The notes: generated from the sequence alone by a model not told the origin. DNA of 64,000 nt from Apus apus (GCF_020740795.1 NC_067286.1:30342003-30406002); one strand, 5' to 3'; numbered from the stretch's first letter, positions 25,636-39,400 are shown. A program made the numbers and translations.

Positions 25636-27452
25636 CAGTGCTCTAGAATACATTCAATTAGTGCCTTCCCAACGTGTGCTGAAGAACTTGGCATACTGCC
25701 AGGTCCTATTCCCACATCAGGGAGGTGAAGGTGAGTCCTTAATTACCTATCTGCAAGCAGCTTATGGGGTTGCCTCACTCTCCAAGATTGCTTTAAACCA
25801 TTAACATTTCCTGAATGCTAATAGTTTAATGCTGATAGTTTTATCACGTAAGGTCAAGTGACAGAGTTTCAGACCAATTACTTGCAAAAAACCCACAGAT
25901 CTACAGACCAATCTGAAAAGCCTGCACAGGTGTCTCCTTAGGGACTGCTTCATCATAGGGAGTTAACTTCCTCATTGTTCCTTAATTATTGCAAGGATCC
26001 AACTGCGATTCTCATCCTTGCACTAAATCCTGGCAGTAGCCATAGGATGCTGCAGTGGTATTAACAGCTTTCTTGTACAAAACCCTAAATGTATGCACAC
26101 ATCAGGACAGAAACCATAACTAACAAACACTTTGACAAGAGACAAACACCCTTCTGTTTTTTAATACAACATTTACTCATTTGATTAATTTATTTGTGCC
26201 CTATATGTGTTTTAAAATGTTAGATCTAGTCCCAAGCAAGTTTGGTAAAGTATGCTTTTCAGTCAGAGGTGTCTAGCTGAGACCAGTCTTTATAAAGTTG
26301 CATCCTTAAAAAAACCCACCATATACATTTATATATTTTTTTCAGTTTTATATGAAAAGTTTGCCCCCACTACAATCACAGCACACAGTATGTAACTCAT
26401 TAGATTGTTTGAGCATGTTTTAATAAAACCTGCAAACCCACCTGTGCTGCAAGCTTTTGCTCAGATAACAAACTAATTAATTTTCAAAGCTCTCCTCGTA
26501 TCTCCTACCTGAGCCCCTTAGAGACCACTACTAAAATACCATTTCCAACTATTCTTTGCAACTCAAAATTTGTATCAGAGGCAAATAAAACCCTTCCAGA
26601 GAAATTCAGAGACCCAAGAAGACATTTTTTCTTCACAGCAAAAACAGTCTGCTCTCAGTTACAACAGCCACCATGAGTAGCATGAGAGAGAAAACCTACG
26701 TCGCTCTGACTTAACACAAGCTTCCATTTTATCCTACGGTGCATGAGGAAGATGAGCTGCCTCAGAGAAACTGTGTCCATAGCAAAGACTGAGAGCAATA
26801 CTGAAGGGCTGGGAAGAGGTGAGCAGCAACATCACATTGCAGTCACAAATAAAGCTAATCTGTGGCCAGTGCCTGAAAACCACCAGATATGGGGAAAAAA
26901 AGACCCCAAAATAAACACAAACCCCACAAAAACACACCCAGAGAAGAGAGGAAAGATTTCACCAGCAGTTTTTCCCCATAACACAAGAACAAAAGCAGGC
27001 TAGCTAGGGTTTTCTTCACATCTTTGCGTAAATATGTAAAGTTGACTTTTAATCCAAGCCACGTGTAGGCACATAGATAAGGGGAAAGGTTACTTAGTCA
27101 CAAAGTCTCCAAGCAGAATCGAGGGACTTAGTGTTTGCATTTTGGGTTGGGGTGACAAGGTTGTTTTCACTCCATCATGTACTCTGTTTTTTTTTCTTTA
27201 GCCTCGAAGTGTCTTCCAGCCTTTTAGAAGTGGCCTGGAGTAATCTTGCACCAATCATCTCCTTATAGGCCTCCAGAGAGGTCTCTGTCTTGTAACTTTC
27301 AGATATTTCCTTGGGGGTGGTGAAGAGAGAGCTTCAGGACAATGCCAACTCCTAAACACTCCTCTTGTGGAAGGCAATTTTCCTCAAATGCCCCCCTCAA
27401 GCAGAGCTGTCAAATCCTTTCTGTATTTATACCTCTAAACCCATTCATTCCA

Positions 27453-27765
27453 GGTTGATGCAGACACCAACCCCGCCATCTGTGAAGGAAGAGTTGGTGT
27501 GTCACCCATTACAGGAGCTTGAACTGCACAAGTCCATGGGCCCAGATGCCATCCACCCCAGGGTGTTGAGAGAGCTGGCTGATGTCATTGCAAAGCTGCT
27601 CTCCATTATCTTTGAGAAGTTGTGGAGATTGGGAGATGTCCCTGAGGACTGGAGGAAGGCTAATGTCACCCCCATCTATAAGAAGGGTTCAAAGGAGGAC
27701 CCAGGTGATTATAGACCCATTAGCCTCACTTCAGCCCCTGGAAAGGTCATGGAGCAAATCATAGA
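27453..27765 (+). mobile_element. CR1 copy A, 5' portion (split by nested insertion)
   Basis: The plus-strand frame encodes the start of the reverse transcriptase domain: [20 protein letters not shown], then a block with LSIIFEKLW, WRKANVTPIYKKG and YRPISLTSAPGKVMEQI. The frame is interrupted at about 27760 by the opposite-strand CR1 copy B and resumes near 30540. Upstream of 27453 the CR1 similarity stops (5' truncation). Confidence 0.9.
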
Positions 27766-30541
27766 TCATAGAATCTTAGGGGTTGGAAGGGACCTCGAAA
27801 GATCATCTAGTCCAACCCCCACTGCTAGAGCAGGGTCACCTAGAGCACATCACACAGGAACGCATCCAGGTGGGTTTTGAATGTCTCCAGTGAAGGAGAC
27901 TCCACAACCTCCCTGGGCAGCCTGTTCCAGTGCTCTGTCACTCTCACAGTAAAAAAATTTCTTCGTATATTCACCTTGAACCTCCTATGTTCCAATTTCC
28001 ACCCATTACCCCTTGTCCTATCACTGGTCATCACTGAGAAAAGCCTAACTCCATCTCCCTGACACTCACCCCTTACGTATTTGTAAACATTAATGAGGTC
28101 ACCCCTCAGTCTCCTTTTCTCCAAGCTAAAGAGACCCAGCTCCCTCAGCCTCTCCTCATAAGGGAGATGTTCTACTCCCTTAATCATCTTTGTAGCTCTG
28201 CGCTGGACTCTTTCCAGCAGTTCCCTGTCCTTCTTGAACTGAGGGGCCCAGAACTGGACACAATACTCCAGATGCGGCCTCACCAATGCAGAATAAAGAG
28301 GTAGGAGAACCTCTCTTGACCTACTAACCACACCCTTTCTAATGCACCCCAGGATGCCGTTGGCCTTCTTGGCCACAAGGGCACATTGCTGGCTCATGGT
28401 CATCCTCCTGTCTACCAGGATTCCCAGGTCCCTTTCTCCTACACTGCTCTCCAGCAGGTCAGCCCCCAACCTGTACTGGTGCATGGGGTTTTTCTTCCCC
28501 AAATGCAGAACTCTACACTTGCCCTTGTTGAACTTCATCATGTTTCTCCCCGCCCAACTCTCCAGCCTGTCTAAGTCCCTCTGAATGGCAGCACAGCCTT
28601 CTGGTGTGTCAGCCACTCCTCCCAGCTTAGTGTCATCAGCAAACTTGCTGAGGGTACATTCTATACCCTCATCCAGGTCGTTGATGAAGATGTTGAACAA
28701 CACCGGTCCCAGTACCGACCCCTGAGGGACTCCACTGGTCACACACCTCCAACCAGATTCTGCCCCATTGACTACAACTCTCTGACTCCTTCCTTTCAAC
28801 CAGTTCTTGATCCATCTCACTACCTGATCACCAAACCCATACCTGATCAACTTATCTACAAGGATGCTGTGGGAGACGGTGTCAAATGCTTTACTGAAAT
28901 CAAGGTATACCACATCTACCACTCTACCATCATCTATCCACCTAGTAATTTCCTCATAGAAGGCTATGAGGTTAGTCAAACATGATTTACCCTTGATAAA
29001 ACCATGCTGACTGCTCCTGATGACCCCCATATCCTTGATATGCCTGGAGATAGTGACAAGAACAAGTTGTTCCATCACCTTTCCAGGGATGGAGGTGAGG
29101 CTGACCGGTCTATAGTTACCCGGGTCCTCCTTCTTGCCCTTCTTGTAGACTGGTGTGACATTTGCTATCCTCCAGTCCTCAGGCACCTCTCCTGTTACCC
29201 ATGACTTACTGAAGATGATGGAGAGTGGCCTAGCAATGACCTCCACCAGCTCCCTCAGCACCCTTGGGTGCATTCCATCCGGACCCATCGATTTATGGAT
29301 GTCCAGATTACTCAACTGATCCCTAACCCAATCCTCATCTACCATGGCAAACTCCTCCTCTATCTTGACTTCTTCTGGGGCTATATGAATCTGGGGCTCA
29401 TGGGGAAATCCTGCAGGAGTAAAGACAGAGGCAAAGAAGGCGTTCAGCACCTCTGCCTTCTTTATATCCTCTGTCACCAGGGCTCCCACCTCATTCATCA
29501 GAGGGCCAATATTGCCTCTAGTGTTAGATTTGTTAGCTATGTATTTGAAAAAGCCCTTTCTATTATCTTTAACCTGACTTGCAAGGTTAAGTTCCAAAGA
29601 GGCCTTAGCTTTCCTAATTGCCTCCCTACATCCTCTGACAACAGACCTATATTCCTCCCAAGTGACCAGCCCCTCCTTCCATGATCTGTAGATTTTCCTC
29701 TTCCACTTGAGTTTGCCCAGTAGTTCCTTTTTTAACCATGCAGGTCTCCTAGCTCCCTTACTAGATTTCCTAACCATTGGGATGCTCTGATCCTGTGCTT
29801 GCAAGAAGTGGTCCCTGAATGTTGACCAGCTATCTTGAGCCCCTTTACCTTCTAGCACCCTGTCCCATCGGATTTCCCTTAACAGTTGATTAAGGAGGCC
29901 AAAGTTTGCCTTGTGGAAGTCCAGGGTTCTGATCCTGCTGGGTATTCTGTTCCTTCCACACAGGATCCTGAACTCCACCATCTCGTGATCACTGCAGCCA
30001 AGGCTGCCATTGACCACCACTGCTTCAACAAGGCCCTCCTTGTTAGTTAATACAAGATCCAGGAGCGCTCCTCTTCTAGTTGGCTTGTCCACCATTTGCA
30101 TTAAGAAGTTATCATCAATGCACTGGAGGAACCTCCTAGACTGTGAAAGGCTGGCTGTGTAAGTCTTCCAGCAGATATCGGGGTAGTTAAAATCTCCCAT
30201 GAGGACTAGGGCCTGTAGTTGTGAGGCTGCTTTCAGCTGCCTGCAGAAAGCCTCATCAACTTCCTCATCTTGATCAGGAGGTCTGTAGTAGACCCCCACA
30301 ACTGTATCACCCACACCAGCCTGCCCCTTAATTCTTACCCACAGACTTTCAACTTGCCCCTCATCGGCCCCTGCACAAAACTCAATACATTCTAGTTGCT
30401 CTCTCACATAAAGAGCAACTCCACCACCTCGCTTCCCCACCCTATCTTTCCTAAAAAGCACATAACCATCCATGACCACATTCCAGTCATGTGAGCTGTC
30501 CCACCATGTCTCTGTTATTGCTACCAGATCATAAATCCTCC
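27758..30541 (-). mobile_element. CR1 copy B, long 5'-truncated element inserted in copy A
   Basis: A 2.8 kb CR1 on the minus strand. Its 3' end lies at about 27758-27775, where a short ATTCTATG-type terminus abuts copy A. Its 5' end is at about 30541, inside the endonuclease domain. Coding and 3' UTR sequences are complete between these points. The insert splits the copy A reverse transcriptase frame, so copy B arrived later. Confidence 0.92.
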
Positions 30542-30554
30542 TGGGAACCATCAC
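27840..30554 (-). CDS. CR1 ORF2: endonuclease (truncated) - reverse transcriptase, 904-codon open frame
   Basis: A retrotransposon protein, not a host gene. Homology begins around residue 7; the first few residues, including the nominal Met, come from the flank at the truncation. Residues ~7-200 are the APE-type endonuclease without its first ~25-30 residues: ITETWW at 13-18, [10 protein letters not shown] at 120-129 and the catalytic SDHE at 188-191. The linker (PAWLKKELL near 271) leads to the reverse transcriptase at about 410-700: [11 protein letters not shown] around 550-560, QGSVLGP at 611-617 and the catalytic FADD at 638-641. The C-terminal region carries [10 protein letters not shown] and [10 protein letters not shown]. 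The frame is open to the natural CR1 C-terminus, which suggests a fairly recent insertion. It is unlikely to be active, because the 5' end, promoter, ORF1 and endonuclease start are missing. Confidence 0.92.
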   Translation of the reverse strand: MMVPRRIYDLVAITETWWDSSHDWNVVMDGYVLFRKDRVGKRGGGVALYVREQLECIEFCAGADEGQVESLWVRIKGQAGVGDTVVGVYYRPPDQDEEVDEAFCRQLKAASQLQALVLMGDFNYPDICWKTYTASLSQSRRFLQCIDDNFLMQMVDKPTRRGALLDLVLTNKEGLVEAVVVNGSLGCSDHEMVEFRILCGRNRIPSRIRTLDFHKANFGLLNQLLREIRWDRVLEGKGAQDSWSTFRDHFLQAQDQSIPMVRKSSKGARRPAWLKKELLGKLKWKRKIYRSWKEGLVTWEEYRSVVRGCREAIRKAKASLELNLASQVKDNRKGFFKYIANKSNTRGNIGPLMNEVGALVTEDIKKAEVLNAFFASVFTPAGFPHEPQIHIAPEEVKIEEEFAMVDEDWVRDQLSNLDIHKSMGPDGMHPRVLRELVEVIARPLSIIFSKSWVTGEVPEDWRIANVTPVYKKGKKEDPGNYRPVSLTSIPGKVMEQLVLVTISRHIKDMGVIRSSQHGFIKGKSCLTNLIAFYEEITRWIDDGRVVDVVYLDFSKAFDTVSHSILVDKLIRYGFGDQVVRWIKNWLKGRSQRVVVNGAESGWRCVTSGVPQGSVLGPVLFNIFINDLDEGIECTLSKFADDTKLGGVADTPEGCAAIQRDLDRLESWAGRNMMKFNKGKCRVLHLGKKNPMHQYRLGADLLESSVGERDLGILVDRRMTMSQQCALVAKKANGILGCIRKGVVSRSREVLLPLYSALVRPHLEYCVQFWAPQFKKDRELLERVQRRATKMIKGVEHLPYEERLRELGLFSLEKRRLRGDLINVYKYVRGECQGDGVRLFSVMTSDRTRGNGWKLEHRRFKVNIRRNFFTVRVTEHWNRLPREVVESPSLETFKTHLDAFLCDVL

Positions 30555-31817
30555 AAGTCAATTGAAGCACATGATTGGGAAAAGCCAGCATGGATTCACC
30601 TGTGGCAAATTGTGCCTGACAAACCTGATGGCCTTCTACAACAAAGTAACCTGCTCAGTTGATGCAGGATGAGCAGTGAACACTGTCTACCTGGACTTCT
30701 CCAAGGCTCTTGACAGCACCCCCCACCGCCTCCTCCTAGACAAACTGACTCATTACAGCCTTGGTAAGTGGTCTGTGCAGTGGGTGGGGAATTGGCTGAT
30801 GGACCATACCCAGAGGGTGATAGTGAATAGTTCCTCCTCAAACTGGCAACTGGTCACAAGTGCGGTCCCCCAGGGATTGATATTGAGCCCAATGCCCTTT
30901 AACATCTTCATAAGTGACCTGGATGTTGGGATCAAGAGCACCCTAATGAAGTTTGCTGACAACACCAACATGAGTGGAGAGGTTGACACTCCAGAAGGGA
31001 GAGCCAACCCCAGGATGAGCTAAATAGACTGGAGAAGTGGGCTAGAAGAAACCTTATGAAATTCAGTGGGGAGAAGTGTAAGGTCTTGAACCTGGGAACA
31101 CATAACTCAGGGGTGCAGCTGAGACTGGGATCCACCTGGCTGGAGAGCAGCCCTGTGGAAAGAGACCTGGGAGTCTTGGTGGATAACGGGCTCAACATGA
31201 GTAAACAGTGTGCTGCAGCAGCAAAGAAAGCCAACAGGATGCATCAACCAGGGCATCACCAGCAGAGATCAAGAAGTCATTATCCTGCTTTATTTGGTGC
31301 TGGTCAGACCACATCTGGGGTATTGCATTCAGTTTTGGTCCCTGCTCTACAAAAAGGATGGAGACAGGCTGGAAAGGGTCCAGAGAAGGGCCATAAGGAT
31401 GATCAGAGGACTGGAGGACCTGCCATATGAGGAGAGGCTGAGAAAACTGGGTTTATTCAGTCTTGAGAAGAGAAGGCTTTGGGGAGACCTTATGACCATG
31501 TTCCAGTACTTACAGGGCAGCTACCAAGAAGATGGAGACTCCCTGTTTACAAGGAGTCACATGGAAAAGACAAGGGGTAATGGGCACAAGTTGCTCCTGG
31601 GGAGATTCCAATTGGACACAAGAGGAAAATTTTTCACCACTCCCCTTTTCATCCAAGGGAAGTGGTAAGTTCCCCCACATTGGACAGTTTTAAGTCTCAG
31701 CTTGACTGGGTGCTGAGCCATCTCACATAAACTACAGTAGTACCTAGAAAGGTTGGACCAGATGATCCTCGAGGTCCCTTCCAACCTGGAATTCTATGAT
31801 TCTACGATTCTATGATA
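30541..31817 (+). mobile_element. CR1 copy A, 3' portion
   Basis: Continuation of copy A after the nested insert. It encodes SQHGFTCGKLCLTNLMAFYN and YLDFSKALDSTPHRLL, then FADNTN, where the active-site FADD has changed to FADN. Next come a frameshifted thumb/C-terminal region ([28 protein letters not shown]) and the 3' UTR. It ends at about 31785-31817 in three ATTCTATG-like octamers, the CR1 terminal repeat. An in-frame stop near 30671 and several frameshifts show it is dead. Confidence 0.92.
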
Positions 31818-34800
31818 ACCATGTCCAAATCAACCTGCTAGGCTGCCTCCCAACACACAGTTTCACACTTCAGGTTTCCACGTAGTGCTCAGACATTATG
31901 AAGAAAAGCATCAAACACACTAAAACAAAAATAAAATGCAGTGTCTGCACTGCTTGTATCTCATTTAAGACTGACAGTTCTCATTGTTGTAGCTGTCACA
32001 AAGCCCCATGCAGTAAATGACAACCCAACTCCAAAGCACTGCACCTAGTAAAAATTTAATATAATAAAACAAATTTAAAACAGCAACATTATTTTAACCA
32101 TTCACAATTAAAGTGGAAAAATTATAAGGCAGCCATTCATGGAATGATTTTGTGTACAAATTGTTTGGAAAGACATTTAAATTACAGTTCCATACATGGA
32201 GTCAGGTAAACAGCAATGACCACAAAATGTTTTTTTCCCTGGAAAGCCAAGGCTGCTAAGAGATGTAACAAAAGGACAGTAAGGAAAAAAGTTATTTTAT
32301 TTTTAAAAGAAGTTTGAGGAGAACAGGAATCTGAAATTCATTGTACTTTCCCACCACACTGTAACCACTCCTCCTCCTTCCACACCCCGAATACAAATAC
32401 AGTTCCCTTTTCTTCCCAAGTCCCAGCACAGAACAGGAAGGGAGCAGCAGCAACATTTATTCCACAGCATCTCTCTTGCATTCTGCATAGAGCTGATACC
32501 ACAAGGACACATCTGCTACTGTCAAAAGCTCCTTGGAGGCTCTGAACTAGCTCCTGAATAAACAGCTGTCTTCCTGGGTCTCTTGGATAAGATCAGCCTT
32601 TAACACAATCCACCTGGAAATGGCTCCTTGAAGTCAATAGTGGGTTTCTGTGCTTACAACTATAAAAAATTCCTGTCTTAGTGTGACAGCTCTGCCATAA
32701 GTTACTGTCAGAGCAGCTTCTGCATCTTGTCATCAGGTGCTGAAAAAAAGACATTTCCCTTCTTTGTATAAGGAACAATAACAGAATTAGAGCAGTAAGG
32801 GAAGTATCTGAACACACCATGATCAATGGAAACAACTTTACTCCTAATTCCAATTGCCAATTAAGAAATAATTAACTGAAAAAACAGTTGATGAGACAAT
32901 TATAAGTTTCCTAGAGGGATTTCCAGAAGGAAAGGGGGATATGCCTGGCACTTAGTTAAAGCATTACCAGCTAGACCTGCTGCCACCTACCTCACAGTAG
33001 AAAACACAGGCAGAGATGGCTACTACAAAGAAAGAGGAATTTGTTTGCACCAAGGCCCCCTGAGGAGTAGAAAATGCTACCAGATGGTCCTGACTGCATA
33101 CACTGCTTGGATTTACTGTGACAGATGGGGAGAGAGGTAAAAAGGGGGCTATGATAAAATGGACCATTTTATTTAACTCATTTAAATACTCTGCCTTCAA
33201 GAAAATAATCCTCCACAGGGAACAATCTACTTGGAAAGGTTTGATCATTTAAATCTGATAATTTAAAATTTTACATTCTCCTTATCACATAACCAAAAGC
33301 TTCCTTAGTCACTGCAGTTCCAGCTACAGAATTGAAAATAATAGTTCAAAAGAGATAACAGAGGCAGCCAAAAGACAATGCTATTGCTATTTATAAAAGG
33401 GTAAGAAAAAAATAAATTACAGCAGTCTTCTATCACCTGTGTGCCAAAATGAAAAGTACAAGTTACCACAATTTTTGTGCCAATTTTAAGTTGCCAATGT
33501 TTTCATTTAAAATCCCTCACCTGCTGCTATAACTTGGTCTTTACGGTTGATGAACTGTTAAACTGAGTATTATCATTTGTGGTGACTGGCCCAGAAATTG
33601 GAAACATGATCTGAAGGACAGGAGAAGAGAAAAACAAGACCTCTCGTCAGCGGCACCTCTTAATGAGTGACAGGCCAGAGGTGACACCAGCAGCAAAAAG
33701 GATGGCTGCCACATGCTCATCAATACACACTGATCTGTAGAAAAGGGTACTATCCACATGCTCCCACACTGGATTCAAAAAGCATGAGATAGGACCTGAC
33801 CCACAGACCTGCCTAAGCCATTGCTACTGTTCTACACAAAATGAGGATGCAGTGGAACACAGTCAGGATGCCAGCTTAACCAGAGGGCTGGGGTGTGCCA
33901 GCAAGTGACAGATGATAGTTTACAGAAGAAAACTTACATTTTTACAAAATGTGAGCTATCCCCTGCTTCTGCTGCAGATCTTGTCAACTCTCCAGCCTTT
34001 GGAAACGTTTGTGTGGAGACATTAAGCAAGGTAAAATAGTGAGATTATCAAGGAAGAAGGTAATGAGAGGAAAATCAAGAAGAACACTGGGAGCTCTGGT
34101 GTAAACATCCCTATGTATTATTCACCCATGTCAGTAACCTGTATCACTGAACATTTTAAACAGTTAACTTACTAGTTGCATATGTATGTTGTACAAAAAT
34201 AAAGAGGCGGTTTAAGAATGTAGAGGAGAGGATCTTATCCATGCTATGAATTTTGCAGTGGCTCGTCAGAACAGAATTAACATTTGAAGGTCTAACGTAA
34301 AAAAAGCTTGTTTAGGCCTGATACACTAATTCTATCAAAAATACTCTTGTGGGAAAAGATGATTTCTAATAATTTTGCATTGATTTTACATACTAAAACA
34401 CACATATGAACAAGCACACCTGGAGACCAATACTAGGTTCAAACCTGGGATAGACCTGCATTGTTACAAAGCCAACAGACTCAGAAATCACCAGTGCGAG
34501 GGCCAGGCCATGCCCACTATCCAAATAGTAGACAAACAGGACAATGACAAAAATGTAAAGAAGAGGCACAATGGCCTGTGTAGTATAAGTAATAAACAGC
34601 ATGAAAAACAAACAGACACATTCACCCAAATGGAAACAAGAAGCACTTCAGTTAAGAAGGTATTTCAAGACTTGAAAATCCATTAAAAAAAAAAATAATC
34701 AAAAGAAAAATATAATTGGCAATATTATATTTTAAAAGTGCAGACAGAGTCTAGCTTAAAAAGGGTATGGCATTAAAAAGGTTTTCGCCTAAAGAATTTG

Positions 34801-35486
34801 AAGTTGAGTTTACGCATGTCAAGCCTTCCTGACTTTTCAATGCACCACAGTTATTAGAGTATAATATACTTTGCATAAGAGAAATGGTGCCTGACAAGAG
34901 AAGGCCGTGCCTTGGAAAGGGGAGGGATCTTTTATCGCTCTTCTGCAGCAACAGGTATCAGCAGCAAGTCCTCCAGTAGATTCACCAAAAATAATGCTTA
35001 TTAGCAAGAGATGAATGCACAGTTCCCAAAGGAAATGCAGGATGCCTCAAAGGCAGGCAAAACACCTAATAGGGAACCCACCAGTTTGGTTTTCTGTTTA
35101 TTGGGGTTTTTTTGTTCAGAACTACTTTAGAAAGAGTTTGTAATCTATCTGCAGCATAAATATTTAGTTAAACATCTTACTTTGGTTAGCCTCAATACCT
35201 TTTATTTAATGAAAAAACAAAACCGCACACCCCAAATTATCTCAGCAGTTTTGACTTTTGAAAAATGAGCTAGCAAAGCTCTCTGGTCCCTCAACAGCCT
35301 TCTCCATCAGACTTCTACTCCTCAGAGCCCAGAACAGCTCGATTTTAAATGACATTATGGGCATCTCTCTCAATGGTAGTAATGTAATCCCAGTACCCAA
35401 TACCTAATTTCTGCTAACATTTTTTATGCCCACAGTTTACTGACTTGGCAGAAGACCATCTCACAAGAAATACTGCCTTTTAAAAA

Positions 35487-35492
35487 TTTATT
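35487..35492 (-). promoter_or_regulatory. Candidate polyadenylation signal for SLC39A9
   Basis: An AATAAA on the minus strand, about 700 bases after the SLC39A9 stop. Further AATAAA hexamers occur at 35097-35102, 32456-32461 and 32296-32301, so the 3' UTR could be anywhere from 0.7 to 3.9 kb long. The sequence alone does not decide which is used. Confidence 0.3.
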
Positions 35493-36192
35493 AACGATTA
35501 GATAAACAATCAAAACATTATTCTCTCTGCTTTTATCCTGTGTCTTAAATAATGGAATACACGGCTAAATGCATTTGCACTTTTCTTAACCAGCTGATTT
35601 CCTACTCTAATCCTACACTTGGTTTCCATCACTTCCTTCCTGTCAGTGACACTTCTGTGACAATAGCAGTGTTGTCCAGAGCGTAGCCCATTTTTGCAAT
35701 ACAATTAGTGACAAGCATCACAAGGACCTGTTGTGCTGTCAGGACAATATAGAACCGATGGGGGAGAGCCCCCTTCTTCATTAGTAAGACTTCAACCTCT
35801 CACAAAGCAGCCATCCTTTGTTTTTGCTCTCAGCTGTGAAAGCTGAATTGCAGGATACTTTGGTGATTGCAATTTCATGATGAGTCAACTATGTTCTTCC
35901 CCACTCACCTTTCTTAAACTCCAAACTCCATCTTCCCTGAGAATAGGGCCAGAAGTAACAATAATATAGCAAATGTCTTCAGAAAAGAAAGTTACATAGA
36001 ATTTATGTCCGGCTGCCAAAGTACATTTTGCTATGCTAAAAACTTTCCCAGTATTCTTCATTTTGCAATCAAGTTCCCTCTGAACTCCGTAAAGTGGATG
36101 GGATGGATGATGGGTATGAGACAATGATAAAGGGAGCAGCCGACATCGACTGCTCATGTCAGATCGAGGAGGAGAATGGTGAAACTCAGCAT

Positions 36193-36423
36193 TTAGTGAT
36201 GGTGTCCAATGGACAAAACTAGAGGAATAAGGCATCCTAATACTAGGGCTGCCACCTCCAGACGACTGAGTCCTTTTCCTCCAGTGGATTCGGGTTTGTG
36301 GCTATGAGCAATTCCTCCTACTTCTGGGAGGACATGAACTGTGGCAACGTAAAGAAAAGTCCCAGCAGAAAACAGCATAGCAACTCCGGTGGCATTGACT
36401 TCTGACAGAGCTTCTTTGCTGCT
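36193..36423 (-). CDS. SLC39A9: SLC39A9 coding exon 7 (C-terminus and stop)
   Basis: It encodes residues 230-305: [20 protein letters not shown], then the TM7 segment [17 protein letters not shown], a loop with HSHKP, and the last span ending LVLSIGHHH and a TAA stop (36195-36193). The acceptor is preceded by a long pyrimidine tract. The minus-strand open frame continues upstream into the intron to 36489, but that part is not coding. Confidence 0.96.
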   Translation of the reverse strand, partial: SSKEALSEVNATGVAMLFSAGTFLYVATVHVLPEVGGIAHSHKPESTGGKGLSRLEVAALVLGCLIPLVLSIGHHH

Positions 36424-39400
36424 CTGAAACAGAAAAAAAAAAAACAACAGAAAAAGGAAAAAAACAAAAGATAAGGAGAAGCTCTTCAATCAATAATAAA
36501 AAAGCTCCTTAAGTGTCCAAACTTCTGTCAACCCTCATTCCCTCGTAGTGATAATGGTTTAACATTGGTTTGTGTCTTGCACCTCACACATAGCAACTGG
36601 CAATCTAAAGTTGTCGCAGACAGAAAACACCTCTCATCCTAGATATTTCACTTCAGACTTCTAGGAACCCTTTCAGAAGAAAAAGAGTCAGTCTCTGCAG
36701 AAGCATCTTGTTTGACCACCTCACAGCAAAATATATCTCATGCTGAGAAAAAAATAAAATTCAGATTGCAAAGTCAGAAACTTTATGAAGGACACTCGAG
36801 AATGACTTTTACTATTTTGTTTTCCTTTTTCTAAACAAAGAAGTCAAGCAAGGATGTTAGCCTTTAAATATCTGGTCCCCTGCTGGACAAAGCAGGATTT
36901 GCTAGATGCAAGTCCTGAATCATCAGTTATTCAATATTTAATTTGTATGTACATGAAAACACTCAAAACTTTTCCAGAATATCTATTAAAACTTCATTGA
37001 GAAATGCATCTTCTGGACCAAAACTGAGCACTTCTTCACCTTCATACTAGGATTAAGATCATGCTGCACATCATTAAATGTAATGAGATGCAAACCCATT
37101 CATATCGGCTTCAAAATGCTTCTTGAACAATTTCCAACTCAAGGGTTTTGTTAGTTCGCCAGTATACTCTCACGTATACCAGAGACACACCCTCTGCTCT
37201 GGAACTATGCAACCACTGTGTCAGCCTTTACGCCTTATCAATTCTCTGTTCTTTCTGAGGTGCAAAATGCAAAAACAGCTCTTAGCGAGCCTACATCAAA
37301 AGCATGTTCAAACAGCATTCACATTTCTATTTACAAACCCAACCCTTTCTGCTCTCATATACTAAAATATCAAACAACTCCTTTCCAGCAAGTAAGGGGA
37401 TTAGCCCAGATGATTCACTTTGTCTTTCTTCTCATGCCTTGAGTTTCACAAGATCACAGGTGAGATACTTTACAACACAACACCATCGTGTGACACCAGT
37501 TAGAAATACAGGAGTGCCATAGGTAATGCTATGAGAAGCAGAAATATTTCATTTGGACAGAAATGATGAACTCATGCAGTGGCCCATTTCACAGGCCATG
37601 TGTTGTGTACACCCAAGACAAGACTATACTTTAAGGAGTATGAGGGGCAAAAAGGCTGCTCTAACTGATGTTTCAACTTCTGACACAGCATGAAAAATAC
37701 TTTAAACACAGAGGACCAATTCTGCAATGGTGGGGGAAACTAGCAAAGGTCATTTTCTACTTGCATATTAAAATAGGAATGCATGCAGCAAGATTGCAAA
37801 TTACTTGGTTATATAGTCATCAGACAATATCTGGGATATGAGTAAACTGTTCTCAGTGGGGAGCAGCAGAAAAGACAGAAATCAGCCTCCTAAAAAAAAA
37901 AAAGCTATACAAAACTCTATGAAGGATTTGTATCACTGGTTCTGATGGAAAGCATGGGCTATTTTTTGTTTCACACATTCATACTGCTACCTTTTTATCC
38001 ACTTATTTTTTATCTCCATTCTGCTAAATTTTTTCAAGCAGTTTGGAATTATGTTCTACAAGTCGTACGATGTTCCTTTCCCCAGACTCCACCACTAAGC
38101 TGTATTTTGGGCAGAACAAAATCACAGACCTACCTTGCTTAGCCCTAAGTACGTCACCATGGACATAACAGGTGCTGCCAATGCGAAGACCAGCAAGTGT
38201 TTTCTAATTCGATTCCGTTCCAGCCCAGCATGCATCAGGAAGGAAACCAGGCCAAAGGCAGCTGGTGCCTGCAAGAAATAGTGTTACTGGTTAATACAAT
38301 ACCTTCTAAAACCCCCTGAAATTGGATATAAAGTTGAAATGCAACTTACTACATTGAAATGCAGCACTAGCACCAGGAGATCACTAGTATGTTGCAGTTA
38401 AAGCAAGTCAAGAGAATTCTGGAGTTTCCCTATTGTAGTAACAGCACCTAGTGGAAGCCCATGTTCTGGCTATCAAAGCACACACCTTTGTGTAGTAATT
38501 ACAAATATTAAAATATTAATTCTTTCTTGAGTCAGTGCTATAATCCCTGAGTCTCCATTAATTTATGCAATTTCTTATTTTACCCTGGTACTACCATGCA
38601 CCCTTAGATGGATAGTTTCTTTACCTACAGCAGAAAAGTTCTACAATTAACATGGAGAAAAAAAATCCCTAAAAAAGGTAGCTGTTAGTCTCCCCATGAA
38701 CAAAGACTTCAGAGTTCTTTTGAATAGTTGATAATTCGGTGTCATTTCTGTTCCCATTGGGAAGAAAGCAAATACTTCCTTCCCCTCCCTCTGCTGGCAT
38801 CCAGTTTCTTACCCACAAGGCATAAGTGTTCTACTATTTACAGAATGTATTATGTATTTTTGCTCACATAAAGACACTGGTAGTTCACCTTGACATCTCT
38901 GAGATAAGACATAAGCTCATATATTGAGCACTTATTATACACAAAATCCTTGATTATTTTTTTTTTTTAAACCTAGAAGAAGGAAACCATGAGTGAAGGA
39001 AAGAAAATGAGAAAAACAAAAGCATCAGCTGGAATCAGAAAAACAGAAAAATAAAAAAGACACCAGAGAAGAACTAAATTTCTCTTTCAGTACCAAATAT
39101 TTCTTGATAATCTTTTACGGGAGAAATTGTCTTCCTCTAAAATTGTAGAATTTCAGAAGTCAGTTAATTTCAACATCAATAAAAAGCAAGTTTCACTTGG
39201 CAATAGCCATTAGCTAAGCTTCATGGTAAGATGTGACACTGACATTGCCGCTTTTGAAGAGGGTTGTATAAAACCACAATTTATGGTATCAACAGTCAAG
39301 AAAAGACAGAATAGATCTCCATTTCCTAACATCTGAACATGCAATTATGCAAAGAAGATTTTGGTTGAATGTATGACCCATTACTGTTATATATGCACAT

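Noticed and set aside
27840-30554. The 904-codon frame as a possible host or novel gene
   Set aside because: Its motifs and order (endonuclease, FADD reverse transcriptase, [10 protein letters not shown] tail) are those of CR1 ORF2, and it ends at a CR1 terminus inside another CR1.
31785-31817. Short tandem octamers as a CRISPR-like or satellite array
   Set aside because: They are the ATTCTATG terminal repeats of the CR1 3' end; the same feature is seen at 51238-51258.
36424-36489. Upstream extension of the SLC39A9 exon 7 frame (M at 36489)
   Set aside because: It reads through the pyrimidine-rich acceptor region of intron 6. The splice junction at 36423 gives the conserved ZIP9 sequence.
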